64,000 bases of DNA. Origin: Medakamo hakoo. Lineage: Eukaryota; Chlorophyta; Trebouxiophyceae; Coccomyxaceae. A model generated the notes under the pieces. That model saw only the letters and a list, made by a program, of their open reading frames with translations, did no database searches and had not been told where the DNA came from. Where the stretch lies: positions 310,001 through 374,000 of the forward strand of contig CP089460.1 in NCBI GenBank assembly GCA_026636295.1, given 5' to 3'. The translations under genes and the position numbers were made by a program. Positions 10,513 through 20,928 of this stretch are shown here, piece after piece. The number at the start of each line of letters is the position of its first letter. Position 1 is the stretch's first letter.

Positions 10513-13500
10513 ATGACACGATCCGGCTTTGCCTCGCTCGGCTTCGCCGGCGATGTCACCGCACTGGCAGCCCTGGACAATGGGTTGCTGCTGGCAGGTG
10601 CGTGAAAGGGCATCGGCAGGCGCGCGCGCTCTTAGCCGCGCGCTCGCGCGCATACCGGGCGCGGGCCTCAACCCCCCTCCTCACCCCGTCCCCCTCCCCA
10701 TCCAACCCTGGCGTACAGGCGTCGGCGCCTCGCTCCGCGTCTACAACCCAGACGCCGGCGCCCTCCTCCTCTCTTGCACCGTCCTGCCGGACGGCACTCG
10801 CGTCCACGGCGTCCACGCCGCCCGCACCGGCGACGGCGAGTGGACCGTCGCCGTCCACGGCGGCCCCCACGCGCGCGTGCTCCTCCTGACGGCGGACGAC
10901 GGGGCGACTCCTGAGACGGACGACGGGCGCGCTGCGAGCGCCGCGCCCCCGTCGTCCGCCTCCCTCGCCCCGCTCGCCGAAGTCGGGCCCCTCCATGCGT
11001 GGACGCTGGACGTGCTCGTCATGCCCAGGCGACAGTGCGTGGCTGGTCGTGGACAAACCTGGTCGCCGCGTGCGAGCGGTGCAACGTGCGTGGCCGTCGG
11101 CACGGCGGACAATGGCGTTGTGATCGTTCGGCTGCCGGGCGGCGCGCCGGCCGGGCCCGCGCCACTCGCGTCGCTCGCGGCCCGGCCCGCCCTCTGTGCC
11201 GAGCGCCAGCTTCTATATTCGATGGCGCTGGTGGCGGACGAGGAGGAGCAGTCCGTGTGGGTCGCGGCCGGCACGCCCTGGGGCCGGGCGCTGGTGTGGC
11301 GGTCGCCGAGGGTGGAGGAGGGCGGACGCCCGCCCCCGGCCTCCACGCTGTCCATCCCGCCGCAGTACCGGCTGGAAGGCCACGCCGGCTCCATCCACCG
11401 CGTGCGGTGGGGGCCGCTCACCGGGGACGGCTCCACCCGTTGGCTGGGCAGCGGGTCGGACGACCGGACCCTGCGTGTGTGGCGGGTGCGGGTGGATGGA
11501 CGCACACCACCTCCCACCACCGCCACCACCACCGCCTCGCCCGCCGCGTCAGCCGTCGCGTGGGGCCACGGCGCCCGCCTGTGGGACATTGCGTTCCTGA
11601 CACTCGGCTGTGGGCGCTCCGCCGTCTTGTCCACGTCCGAAGACTGCACGGCCCGGCTGTGGGCGCTGGAAGGCGGCCGCGGAGAGCAAGATGGCGCCGC
11701 ACCGCCCCTCCTCGCGACGCTGCGCGGCCACTCCGGCCGCGGCATCTGGCGGGCGGCCGTGGTTGCGGCTGAGGACGATGGCGCAGACCCCATGGTTGCG
11801 ACAGCCGGCGCGGACGGCGGCATCGCGCTCTGGCGCCTGGCGGACGTGGGCGGCGGCGGCGGCGGCGCCCCAACCACCGCGCCACGGGGCCGGGGCGGCA
11901 CGCGCCCGCTCCACCCGCCGCCCGCCGCCGGTGGGAAAGCCTGCGCAGTGTCGTGTCTGGCGTGTCCACCGTCCGACCCGTCCACGCTGCTCGTCGGCAC
12001 GCGGGCGGGAGGAGTGTGGGCCGTGGCGCTGGCCGAGTTTGCGGGCGGCGACCGCGGCGGCGGCGGCGGTGGTGCAGATGCCTGGCGCCCCGTCCTGGCC
12101 GCGGGCCCGGCCGCGGGCGCGGTCCTGGGCCTGGCGGTCCTTGCTGGGGACGTCGACGCTGCGCACGACCCTTTGGGCCTCGCAGGCCTGCCAGCCTTCG
12201 CCTGCGACCGCTGTGGCGGCGGCGGCGGCCTCCTCCTCGCGGCCGCGCACGGGAGGGGCGCGTGCTCGCTCGCCTGCACCTGCTGCGACGCCGCGGGGCC
12301 GCCCCTACAGTGGCCCGCGTCTCCGCCGCCAGACAACGGCTCCAATGCGACGGTGCCGTTGATGCGCGTCCACGCGCCGCCCAGCCTGGCGAGGAGGGCC
12401 CTGCTGACCTCGTCCGCGGCGGGGGAGCTGCGCGTCTGGGCGACGCCGGCCGCGGCCGGCCACCCACCGCGCCTGGTCGCTTCCTCCCCGCCCGTGCGTC
12501 GCCGACGCAAGCAGACGACGGCCTTTGCCGCGGACGTCCTGCCCGGGTTGCGGGCGCTGGTCGTCGGCGACGCGACGGGCGGGGTGAGCGGGTTTGCGTG
12601 GCCCGACCTGGCGGCCGCGCCCGCGCCGCCGCCGTCCACCCTCGCCCCGCTCTTCTCCGTCACCACCCCGGACGCGGACGCGGTCGGGACGCTGCGCATC
12701 CTGAACCCGGTCACCATTGCGGTCGGTGACGCGTCCGGGCGCGTGACGACGTACCGAATCGCGGCGGCGGGCGGTGGCGGCGGGGCGAAGGGCCAGGCCG
12801 CCGCACCCGCCGCATCCCTGCAAGCCGTCCACACGGAGCGCGTGCCGGGCCTGGCGTCCATTGCGGCGGATGTGCGCGCGGGAGGCGGGGCACGCGTGCT
12901 GCTGGGGTTTCAAGGCCCGGCCTGCGTGGGCGTCGTGTGCGAGGGCTGCCCGCCGCCGCCGGGCGAGGCGCCCGCCCCCTGCCACCCGCCGCCTCTGCAT
13001 GGCCCCACGCGCGAAGTCTTGCGCGAGCCGTGCGGCGGGGGCGGCGCCCGGCCCTGGTGCGTTGGGACGTGTGCGGAGACGGGCGCGGCGACACTCGCGT
13101 ACGCGCCGCCCGTCGGCGCGGGCGCGGGCCGGCCGCCCGTCGCGGTGCGGGTGTGGGGCGGCGCGGCGGCCGGGGCCCGCTGGCCCGCCGCCCTCCCCGC
13201 CGCGCCGGCCCACCACGGCTTCAAAACGCACGGCGTCTGGCTGGTGCCCGGACCGGGCGCACGCGTCTGTGCTGCCCTCACCGCGGGCGAAGACGGGTGT
13301 CTGAGGGGCCTGGTCCTCGAGCCGCCGGGCGCCGTGCACGCCGCGGCCGCCCGCCCGCCGTCCTCGTCCCTTCTGCTGGGCCGCTCGGTCGACGGCGCGG
13401 CGCTGCGCACCGTGTCCGCCTGCCCCTGGCCACGGCCGGGGGCCGCCGCCGCCACCACCCCACACGCCGCCTGGCTGGTCGTCGCGTCGGGCGCGGGCGC

Positions 13501-14530
13501 GACGGTGACGGCCTGGCGGGCGGCGTGGGTGGGCGGGGAGGCGGCGGCGCCCCACCGCCTGGAGACGGCGTGGGTGGCCACGTCGGGCGCGCTCCCAGGC
13601 CGCCTGCCGCCCCGGTCCGCCCGGGCCATCGCGTCCCGCCGCACGCCTGTTGCCGCGCACAGAGCTCTGGCTTTACGGCTGGTGCCCGCCCGACACACTG
13701 CTGCTGCCGCCTGCGCGGGCGCGCTCGTCGCGACGTCCGGCGGGCGGGTGGAGTGGGTGCGGTTGGGGTGCGGGGGCGGGGGCGGGGGCGGCGGCGAGGA
13801 CGAGGGTGGACGCGCAGCGTTCTGCGCGCCGCACGCCCTGTCCACCCGGCCGTCGCCTGCGCTGGCCCTTGCGATCGCGGACGCCGGGCCTGTCGGCCAC
13901 GCTGCTGCTGCGTCACCGGCCTTCACCGCCTTTGCGGGCTGGATCGCGGTCGCGGGCCACGCCGACGGCTCCGCCCAGGCCTGGTGTGTCGGCGCCGCGG
14001 CGGCAGACGCGGACGGCGGCGCCGCTCCTCCGTCCTCCCCAGCCCTCACGTTGGAGCGCGTGCACCAGTCCGGCATCACCTGTGCCGGCCTGGTGGTCGT
14101 GGAATCCACGCCACGGTCCGCCCGCCTCGCCCTGCTGACGGGCGGAGACGACCAGGCGCTGGCCCTGACCTGGCTGGAGGCGGCGTGGGCGGGCGGCCGC
14201 CTGTCCCTCACCCGCGCCGGCGGGGTGTCCATGCCCTGCGCGCATGACTCTGCCGTGCGCGGGCTCTGGATTGGGAAGGCCGGCGGCCAGTTGACCGCCC
14301 TGACTGTCAGCCTGGACCAGGTCGTCAAGCGGTGGAGGGTGGGTGGTGGTGGTGGTGGTGGTGGTGGTGGTGGTGGTGGTGGTGCTGGCGGCGCTTTAGA
14401 GGAAGTCGGCGCGCCCACGTCCACGCAGGTGCAATGCCCGGAGGATTTGGCGGTGCTGGCTGGTGGAGGTGAGGGCGTGACGCTGGCGGTGACGGGCCGT
14501 GGGACGGAGGTGCTGGCGTCGTGGCCGTGA
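10513..14530 (+). CDS. WDR6-like WD-repeat protein (tRNA 2'-O-methyltransferase partner)
   Basis: Model exons 10513-10597 and 10719-14530, 1298 residues, somewhat longer than typical WDR6 because of Gly/Ala/Pro inserts. WD units are visible, including GHAGSIHRVRWGPLTG with LGSGSDDRTLRVW, RGHSGRGIW, HQSGITCAGLVV with LLTGGDDQALAL, and AHDSAVRGLW near the C-terminus. The combination GHxGxGIW and HQSGI is typical of WDR6/Rtt10 (Trm734), which pairs with the FTSJ1/Trm7 methyltransferase to modify tRNA position 34. Family assignment is from motifs only. A (GGT)n run near 14342-14384 encodes a poly-Gly linker. The start exon was chosen because MTRSGFASLGFAGDVTALA joins in frame to VGASLRVYNPDAG. 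Confidence 0.78.
14342..14384 (+). repeat. (GGT)n microsatellite coding poly-Gly
   Basis: Perfect GGT trinucleotide run inside the last third of the WDR6-like gene. It encodes a Gly linker before the final WD unit and is likely to vary in length between strains. Confidence 0.9.
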
Positions 14531-14717
14531 CTTCTTTTGTGAATTTTTGTAGAGAGACGAGACACTAGGGCAACACTTGCTTCGGACCCGTCCACGCCGC
14601 CGCCCTAGCTTTATTCGACTTCATCTCTGCTTGTGCCCAAGACGCGTGCGCGGCCAGGCGTACAGTGGCGAGGCGCGGGCACTCCATGTGGACCCTCGTC
14701 GTCCCAACACGCGTTTT

Positions 14718-15317
14718 TCAGCGACCGACGCCGCCGCCCACGCCGGCGTCACCGCCGACGCCACGGTTGCAGGGGCCGACCCCAACAGAATCGCCGGTGC
14801 CACCCGGGTCACAGGACTGGACGCCGTGGCGGTCAGCCACGTCGGCGGAGGCTGGAATGTGAAAGGTGGGAAAGGGGGGCCGGAATGCGTGTGAGAGGGC
14901 GGGAGCGCAGGAGAGGGATGGGTTGGATGGGATGGCAAGGGTTTGCATGCAAGGAAACACGGCGCCTCGCCAGGGGACCGCGCACGCGCGGCCTCCTCCC
15001 CAACAAGCACGTCAGACCCAGACTTGAGGACACCGCCTATCCATCGAAGTCAGTGTTCACCGGAAAAAAGGACGGCCAGGACCCCAGACGGGGCCATGAA
15101 AGGCCACGCGCGCGCGCCACGTCTGCACACCGTTCGCGCTGGCACCCGCCGCGTGACTCACGCGCTGGCACCCCGCTTCACGTGTGCGCCTGCCGGCCAG
15201 TCTCTGGCCACCATCTCGCCCTTTGCCCACGCCAGGGTGTCGCTCAGATCTGTCAGACTCACCGAAGGAGGCCAGGACGGCCAGGATGGCGACGAGGAGC
15301 AGGAGGAGGCGCTGCAT
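14718..15317 (-). CDS. Small secreted Cys/Gly-rich peptide, copy A
   Basis: Model exons 15317-15263 and 14851-14718, 62 residues. Exon 1 encodes a strong signal peptide (MQRLLLLLVAILAVLASF) and stops at a GTGAGT donor in phase 1. Exon 2 starts after TTCCAG in the matching phase and encodes a short Gly-rich tail with two cysteines separated by 13 residues (SCDPGGTGDSVGVGPCNRG) ending GGGVGR. The next gene carries the same tail with the same cysteine spacing, which is the main support for both being real. The 411-base intron is long for this window and might hide another exon. No family recognised; a secreted peptide or wall component is the natural guess. Confidence 0.55.
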
Positions 15318-15485
15318 GGCTGCGACGAGAGATGGGGGTGTGGAGAGAGGGAGCGGCCGCGCAGCTTCCCTCCCCACCACCTCGACGCCCCGCCTGGAGG
15401 AATCTCGCGTCGCGCCCCGCCTGGATCTCACGTACGTCTTCGCGTCTTCGCGCCCGTTCCAAAGCTCGTCTTTCTGCATTCGTCG

Positions 15486-15872
15486 TTACATTGCTTTACG
15501 GCCAACGCCTCCTCCACGGCCGAGGTCGGTGCCAACACCTCTGTTGCACGGTCCCACGCCCCATGAATCTCCCTTTCCGGCGGGGCCACAGTTGTCCAGG
15601 CGGTCGCCCGGCACGCCCCACTCCCCCGGGCGGCCGACGTCGCGTCCCAGGGGGCCGTCCTTCAGAGTACGGGCGGCGGAGCCTGCCGTGCGTGTGATGG
15701 GTGTGTGAAAGGCGGGGAGTGAGGGCGGTGTGTGTCATCATCGCGCGGCCTGGGGTCGCGCGCGCGCCAGCCGACCTCTCCGCCCCCGCCCACGCCCTGC
15801 TCCGCCCCGCCCTCATCACGTGCCATCGCTCGCCAGCAGGGCAAGGGCCAGTAGCACACTTAAGAGGCGCAT
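15486..15872 (-). CDS. Small secreted Cys/Gly-rich peptide, copy B
   Basis: Model exons about 15872-15824 and 15682-15486, about 81 residues. Exon 1 encodes a signal-peptide-like MRLLSVLLALALLASDG. Exon 2 follows a GGCAG acceptor and ends NCGPAGKGDSWGVGPCNRG, then GRGGGVGRKAM, matching copy A in sequence and in the 13-residue cysteine spacing. The donor is uncertain: the only position that keeps frame is a GC-type donor (ATG then GCACGT), while the nearby GTGATG site would shift the frame. The copy may use a rare GC-AG intron, have another small exon, or be decaying. Same strand as copy A, about 170 bases upstream of it, so a tandem duplication is likely. Confidence 0.45.
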
Positions 15873-16060
15873 GTTTTCGTTGCTCGAGGTCTTGCGGGAG
15901 GACGACGGATCAAAGAAGAAGCAATGCCAGAGTGTGAGCGCGGTCCTTTGCGCGTCCGCATCCACCACGACCATCCCCATCCATCCGCCTTCCGGCCCGT
16001 GTGTCATCGTCCCCATCTACTACTCACACACCGCACTCACGGCCTCTCCTTCCAGTCTAC

Positions 16061-17341
16061 TCACACCGCACTCACCGCCTCCCTGTCCATCCTCTCCAAC
16101 ATTCCTTCCAACACCGGCGCGCTCCACGCTTTCCCTTTGTGCCGCAACAGCATGGCCGCCGTGAGCGCGTCCACCTCGCCCTCACTCAACAAGCCGCGCC
16201 GCCCGCCTTCATCCAGCGCCCGCCGGGCCGTCTGCAGGATCAGCGCCGCCGCCACGCTCACATTGAAGCTCTCCACAAAGCCGCGCATGGGAATCGTGAG
16301 GCGCACGTCCGCCGCAGCCACGGTCTCGGGAGACACGCCGTCGCCTTCATTGCCCAGGACGACGGCCGTCGGGCTGCCCGCCCAATCCCAGTCCGCCACG
16401 CTCAACACGCCCGGCCCGGGGCCTACGGCGACGGCCACGGCGTACCCGTGCGCCTTCAAAGCGGCGATGCACTCTGCTTTACTGGCAAAGACGCGGGCGT
16501 CCAACCATTTCTCGGCGCCCGCGGCACACCGCCCGCGCGTGGGGCGGTAGCGTTCGGTGGATGGGGACGCCACCCACAGGCCGCCAAACCCTGGACGATG
16601 GGAGGAGGGAGGAAGGGCGTGAGAGGTGCAGGAGGGGGAAAGAGAGAGGGGGGGAAGGGACGGGGGGGGAGGCAGGTGTTGTGCCGCTCCCCCGTCGTCC
16701 TCACCTAGCGCGTCGGCCGTGCGCGCGACGGCTCCCAGGTTTCCGCGGTCGTGGTTGGATTCGACGACAGGCAGCACAGCCCAGGTGCGGGACGCTGCCA
16801 CCGCGCGCATGCGGTCGACCCGGTCGCCGTCGACGAGGCCGCCGTCGCCCAGCAGCGACAGCACTGTGGCCGGCGTCAGCGTGCGGGCGGGTGGGGCGGG
16901 CGCGCCCTTGCTGGCCGGCGGCGGCCGCAGCGTGAAGGTGCCGTCAAACGGGAAACGAGACGGCCGGGACGCCACAACGTCAGCGGGTGCCCGGTTGAAC
17001 GCGACGGTCGGCAGGGCGGTCAAAGAAGCCTTGAGCGCCCGCGGCCAGGGCGGCTGGCCCGGGCGGTGGTGGGATGGCGGCGGACCGACGAGCGCGCCGT
17101 CCAGCGAGCCGGGCAGGCCGCGGTCCGGCACCAGGTCGGCCATGGGGTCGACCGTGCCCCGGTTTTCCTTGTAGGACTGGGTGGATACGCGCCTGCACCC
17201 ACCGTTCCAGCGGGAGGTTGTGGTGGAGCAGAGGTGGTGGTGGTGGTCGTCGTGGCGCAGCCAAACAGCCGTCACCGCCCGAGCGGCTCCTTTCGACACG
17301 CCCGCCGGGCCAGCGGCGGCACGGCAGGCCAACGCGTCCAT
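16061..17341 (-). CDS. SpoU-family RNA 2'-O-ribose methyltransferase
   Basis: Model exons 17341-16705 and 16590-16061, 388 residues. The C-terminal half holds the SPOUT knot motifs in order: motif 1 ESNHDRGNLGAVARTADALG, motif 2 VVLGNEGDGVS, motif 3 IPMRGFVESFNVSVAAA. These bind S-adenosylmethionine and place it in the TrmH/SpoU group, which methylates ribose 2'-OH in tRNA or rRNA. The N-terminal 100-150 residues include a His-rich stretch and may contain an organelle-targeting peptide, but I cannot decide between plastid, mitochondrion and cytosol. The exact target nucleoside is not predictable. The intron carries purine/GGGA-rich sequence. Confidence 0.88.
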   Translation of the reverse strand: MDALACRAAAGPAGVSKGAARAVTAVWLRHDDHHHHLCSTTTSRWNGGCRRVSTQSYKENRGTVDPMADLVPDRGLPGSLDGALVGPPPSHHRPGQPPWPRALKASLTALPTVAFNRAPADVVASRPSRFPFDGTFTLRPPPASKGAPAPPARTLTPATVLSLLGDGGLVDGDRVDRMRAVAASRTWAVLPVVESNHDRGNLGAVARTADALGEDDGGAAQHLPPPPSLPPLSLSPSCTSHALPPSSHRPGFGGLWVASPSTERYRPTRGRCAAGAEKWLDARVFASKAECIAALKAHGYAVAVAVGPGPGVLSVADWDWAGSPTAVVLGNEGDGVSPETVAAADVRLTIPMRGFVESFNVSVAAALILQTARRALDEGGRRGLLSEGEVDALTAAMLLRHKGKAWSAPVLEGMLERMDREAVSAV

Positions 17342-17710
17342 CACGCTAGAGAATATACGACGTGCTGAGCAAGGCTGATTGCTCGCACGGAGCATGTGCC
17401 GGCGCCTGGCGGAGAGGTTCCTTGCGGCAATTGATGGCGAGCAAAAAACGCAGTGGCCACGAGAGCCTTTCCACCATCCAAGTCCCATCAAAAAAGTTTT
17501 TTTTTTCAAGGCGCAAGAAAAACACACACTCGTAACAAAACCCCCCGCAGGACAAAAGACGCCAACCCACTCACAGACTTCCCCTCACTTTTCAACTCAT
17601 CTTCGAAAGGGCGCGGGCGCACGCAGGCAAAACGCTCAACCCTCGTCTCTTTTGTCTCTCTCGAAAACACTCTCAGCACGCAGGATTGACGAAAAAAAGC
17701 ACACCCACCC
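17342..17710. other. Intergenic region, same-strand neighbours
   Basis: About 370 bases between the PAN-like gene's stop and the SpoU gene's start, both minus strand. It is AT-richer than the genes, with a T9 run near 17498. It should hold a 3' UTR and the SpoU promoter. No gene seen. Confidence 0.35.
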
Positions 17711-19035
17711 TCAAGCCTTGATGGACGAAGCCTTCAGGTCGGGCTGGGCCGCGTCAACGGGAGCCGCCGCAGGAGCGGGCGCGCCGCGGGTCACGGCCGT
17801 CGGCACGGTCACCGGCTTGACCGGCGCGTCGGCGGGTAAAGCAGCAGCCCACCCGGCTTTACCCGGGCTGGCCGGCGGGCCGGCGGGGGCAGGAGCAGAC
17901 TTTTTAGCAGGGGCGGCCGCCGCCTTCTTGGCGGGCGCAGGCGCGGGCGCGGGCGCGGCCTTCTTCTCCTTGGGCGCGGGTTTCGCGGCCGCGGCGACGA
18001 CCGGCGCTTCAGGCTCGGGGCCCGGCGCGTCAGCCGGCCCGTCGGCCGGAGCGCCGTCCTCGCCCTCGGGAACGGGCACAGGGTCGGCCGCCACCGACGA
18101 GCACGCAATGCCGACCGTCCAGCCGCCGTACGGCTTGTCCGTCGGCACCTGGCGCCAGTGGCCGGAGCCCAAGAAGCAGTCGCCTTTGGAGGCTTGGACG
18201 ACGCCCGCGCCCGTGCCTTCGGGCGCCGTCACAAACAGGCACGTGTCGTCGTAGGAGCCGTAGCCGCAGTACTGGTAGGAGGTGCAGCCTTCCCGGTCGG
18301 CGCAGGCCTGGGCGCAGTCGGGCTGTGGTGGTTGAGGGAGGGGAGTGTTGGTGTCGGAAAAAGGAGAGTGAGTCGGATGGGAAGGGAGAAGAGGGGCAAG
18401 AGAGGGGGGTGAAGAGAAGGCGGGCGCTTTGCCGGGCGACCGCCCCAATTTCCGCGACCGGTGCAGCACGCACGCCGGCCGTCATCCCCCACACTTATTA
18501 TGTCTGTGGGTGCAGCACTGTCTCAAGGCTGGGCTTGAGGCACGGGATGCGGCGGGAAGGCCGTGGCACGCCCGGGAGGGCGCGCATGGCTAGGTCTGGC
18601 GCGGAAATCGACCCCGCGTGCCCGGGCCTTGTTCCCAGTCCCCAACGACCCATCTCAGGGCCGATGGCCGCCCTCCCGCCCGTCCCGCGACTTGTCTGCA
18701 GTGCATGCACGCCGTGTGCACCCCACATGTGAAGTGGCAGGGCGTGGTAAAGGGCAGAAGGGACGGGCGGGCGGGCGTTTTTGCGACGCCGCGAGCGCGC
18801 GCGAGCGGTCGCTGCGCGCGCGCGCGCGCCTCCGACGGGCAACACAAAAAAAAAAAAAAACTCCCGAGCAACTCACTCCCTTCACCACGCCGCTCTTTTT
18901 CTCCAAGACCTTGCCCAGGTCGCCGCCCACGCCGTTGAGCGTGGCGCCACAGATGAGCTGCTTGGCGGGCGCGGCGGCGGCGCCGGAGGCGAGGGCCGCG
19001 ATGGCGGCAGCTGCAAGAAGGTTGCGAGGGGCCAT
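17711..19035 (-). CDS. Secreted Cys-rich PAN/apple-like protein with Ala/Pro/Lys tail
   Basis: Model exons 19035-18877 and 18322-17711, 256 residues. A signal peptide (MAPRNLLAAAAIAALASGAAA) is followed by KQLICGATLNGVGGDLGKV, then by PDCAQACADREGCTSYQYCGYG and DTCLFVTAPEG. The spacing of cysteines with CxxxCxxxxxC, an aromatic-rich strand and a final Cys is like PAN/apple or WSC-type modules, which bind carbohydrate or protein outside the cell; the exact family is inference. The last 110 residues are low-complexity Ala/Pro/Lys, reminiscent of wall-associated linkers. The 553-base intron splits the cysteine domain between its first and second cysteine. Confidence 0.7.
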
Positions 19036-19180
19036 GGTTGTGTGTTTGGTGGTGGGAGGGGGGGGTGGTTTGGGATGGGCAGTGTGAAGGAGAGCCTCCC
19101 CCCCTCTGTCCACCCCGTTTTCTCCCCACCCTCATTTTTCATTATTCTACTCCAGCTCTCTTTTTCTACAGGCCAAAGCA

Positions 19181-20737
19181 TCACGCCGCCCGCCCGCCAC
19201 CACCACCACCACCACCACCACCACCACCACCCCTCCCACCGCCCCAGCCCATCACCGCCGTCGGCCCCCTGGGATGCACCAACGCCGGCAGGCTCGCCCC
19301 GCCCAGCAGCGCGGGCGCGTTGGTGACCGTCACCACGCCCGCCGCCAGCGACGCCCGCGCCAGCCCTCCTCCCCGCGCCGCCAGGCGGGCGGCCGCCCTG
19401 GCCCTGGATGAGGGGGACGCGCCCGGCAAGTGCGGCAGGGGCAGGACGGGACTGGCGAGGGATGGCGCGCCACTCGCCGCGCACACGGCCGCAAAGAGAA
19501 GGGCGTCGACCGTGGCGGTCGGCGTGCCCGGCCGGGCCAGGCGGGCGACGACGGCCGCGACCGCACCGCGCCCGCCGCCGCCATGGTCGTACCCGTGCAC
19601 GACGGCGGCACCGTAGTCGACGATGCGGCGCGGCGGGGCAGGCGGCGCCGGCGCGTCGTCCCCTTGGTCGCCACGCTCGCCCTCGCAGCCTTGCAGCAGG
19701 TGCGTAAGCGCGCCCGCCAAAAACGGTTCCCACAAGCACGCCCGGGACACAGACGCACGAGCGACGCTCCCCGCCCGCCCGCGCCGCCCCACCGTCACCG
19801 CCCAAAACAGGAGGCGGTCGGCGAGGGGCAAGGCCAGGAGCGCCGCCCCGTCCGGTCCTCCATCCACCACCCACTGCACGCCGTCGGACGCGGCGGCCTC
19901 CGCGACGGCGGCTACGGTGGTCGGGAGGCCCAGGGCAAAGCCGTCGTGCCAGGCGAACGAGGCGTGGGTGGGGTGCAAGGCAGCGGTGAGTGCGCCTGGG
20001 CGTGGGAGGGGGACGGCCGTCAGGTGGACCGTCGAGTCGTCGTCGTCGCCACCGCCGCCGGCGACGGGCCGGCCCAGCACAAAGAGCACGCCCGCGCTCG
20101 GCGCTTCCATGACCTGGATGAGGAGAGGGGAGGGCTGGGAATGGTCGACGGCGGCGCGCGGTGGGCGGGGTGGCTCGACCACCCCGCGCGACGGCCCGGC
20201 CGCCGCGCCAGAGGCGGCGCGCCCGTCGTCGTCGCCGTCGTCGTCGCCGTCGCCGTCGTCGTCGTCGTCGTCCTCATCGTCCTCATCGTCCTCATCCGCG
20301 CCCAGCCACCGCCCGCCGTCTTTGACAAACAGCGGCGCGGTGGCGACAAGGCGGGCGGGCGTCGACGCCGCCCACAGGCGGAGGACGCAGCCACCGCCGG
20401 CCGTGGGCGGTCCCACGACCTCGGCCAACCAGCCTTGCCCAGGCTCGCCGCCTGCGCCGGGCGGACCCACAAAGCCCAAAATGACGCCGGATTTCAGGGC
20501 AGGGCCCAGGTCTTCGGCGGAAGTGATGAGGGACGGCGGGACCTGTGTGTTGCGTGGGCCGGGGTGTGAGCGCCGGAGAGGGAGGATGAGCGAAAAAGAG
20601 AGACGAGGTCGGTCCGAGCGCGAAAAAAAAAAACGCATGCGTCCCACCTTCACAAACGGCCACCGCCCGCCCTGCCTCCCCGCCTGGCCCGTCACGCGTG
20701 CCGCCAGGCGAGACAGGATGAGGTGGCCACCTTCCAT
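19181..20737 (-). CDS. Unrecognised protein with Asp-rich tract
   Basis: Model exons 20737-20648 and 20542-19181, 483 residues, phases agree. I do not recognise the family. The N-terminal 30 residues (MEGGHLILSRLAARVTG...) join VPPSLITSAEDLGPALKSG. Around residues 110-140 is an Asp/Glu run (EDDEDDEDDDDDDGDGDDDGDDD) broken here for length; the rest is Ala/Gly/Leu-rich with a few structured-looking segments such as LADRLLFWAVTVG and RIVDYGAAVVHGYDHGG. The C-terminus runs into a poly-Gly made by a CAC repeat just before the stop, so the true end may vary. No signal peptide; likely intracellular. Confidence 0.6.
   Translation of the reverse strand: MEGGHLILSRLAARVTGQAGRQGGRWPFVKVGRMRFFFSRSDRPRLSFSLILPLRRSHPGPRNTQVPPSLITSAEDLGPALKSGVILGFVGPPGAGGEPGQGWLAEVVGPPTAGGGCVLRLWAASTPARLVATAPLFVKDGGRWLGADEDDEDDEDDDDDDGDGDDDGDDDGRAASGAAAGPSRGVVEPPRPPRAAVDHSQPSPLLIQVMEAPSAGVLFVLGRPVAGGGGDDDDSTVHLTAVPLPRPGALTAALHPTHASFAWHDGFALGLPTTVAAVAEAAASDGVQWVVDGGPDGAALLALPLADRLLFWAVTVGRRGRAGSVARASVSRACLWEPFLAGALTHLLQGCEGERGDQGDDAPAPPAPPRRIVDYGAAVVHGYDHGGGGRGAVAAVVARLARPGTPTATVDALLFAAVCAASGAPSLASPVLPLPHLPGASPSSRARAAARLAARGGGLARASLAAGVVTVTNAPALLGGASLPALVHPRGPTAVMGWGGGRGGGGGGGGGGGGGRAA
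19198..19230. repeat. (CAC)n microsatellite
   Basis: Perfect CAC run on the plus strand, read as poly-Gly at the C-terminus of the minus-strand Asp-tract gene, a few codons before its stop. Confidence 0.9.
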
Positions 20738-20928
20738 GGGCGTGGGGCGAGGATGGACGCTGCTGCGCCGAGGACGCGGCGCTGCGGCATGCCCCACGCC
20801 GACGCGCGCGCTTTGTGTGAAAGACAGAGTGACCTCGACCCAACTCCGGCCTAAAAGACAGCAACAAAAAAATTCCGCCCGCCACTCCGAGACTTCGTTC
20901 CTTCCCCCTCCCCTCCCCTCTCCCCGCC

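Noticed and set aside
14863-15262. An additional exon inside the long intron of the copy A peptide gene
   Set aside because: Open frames exist but none gives matching phases at both sides, and copy B lacks any similar segment.
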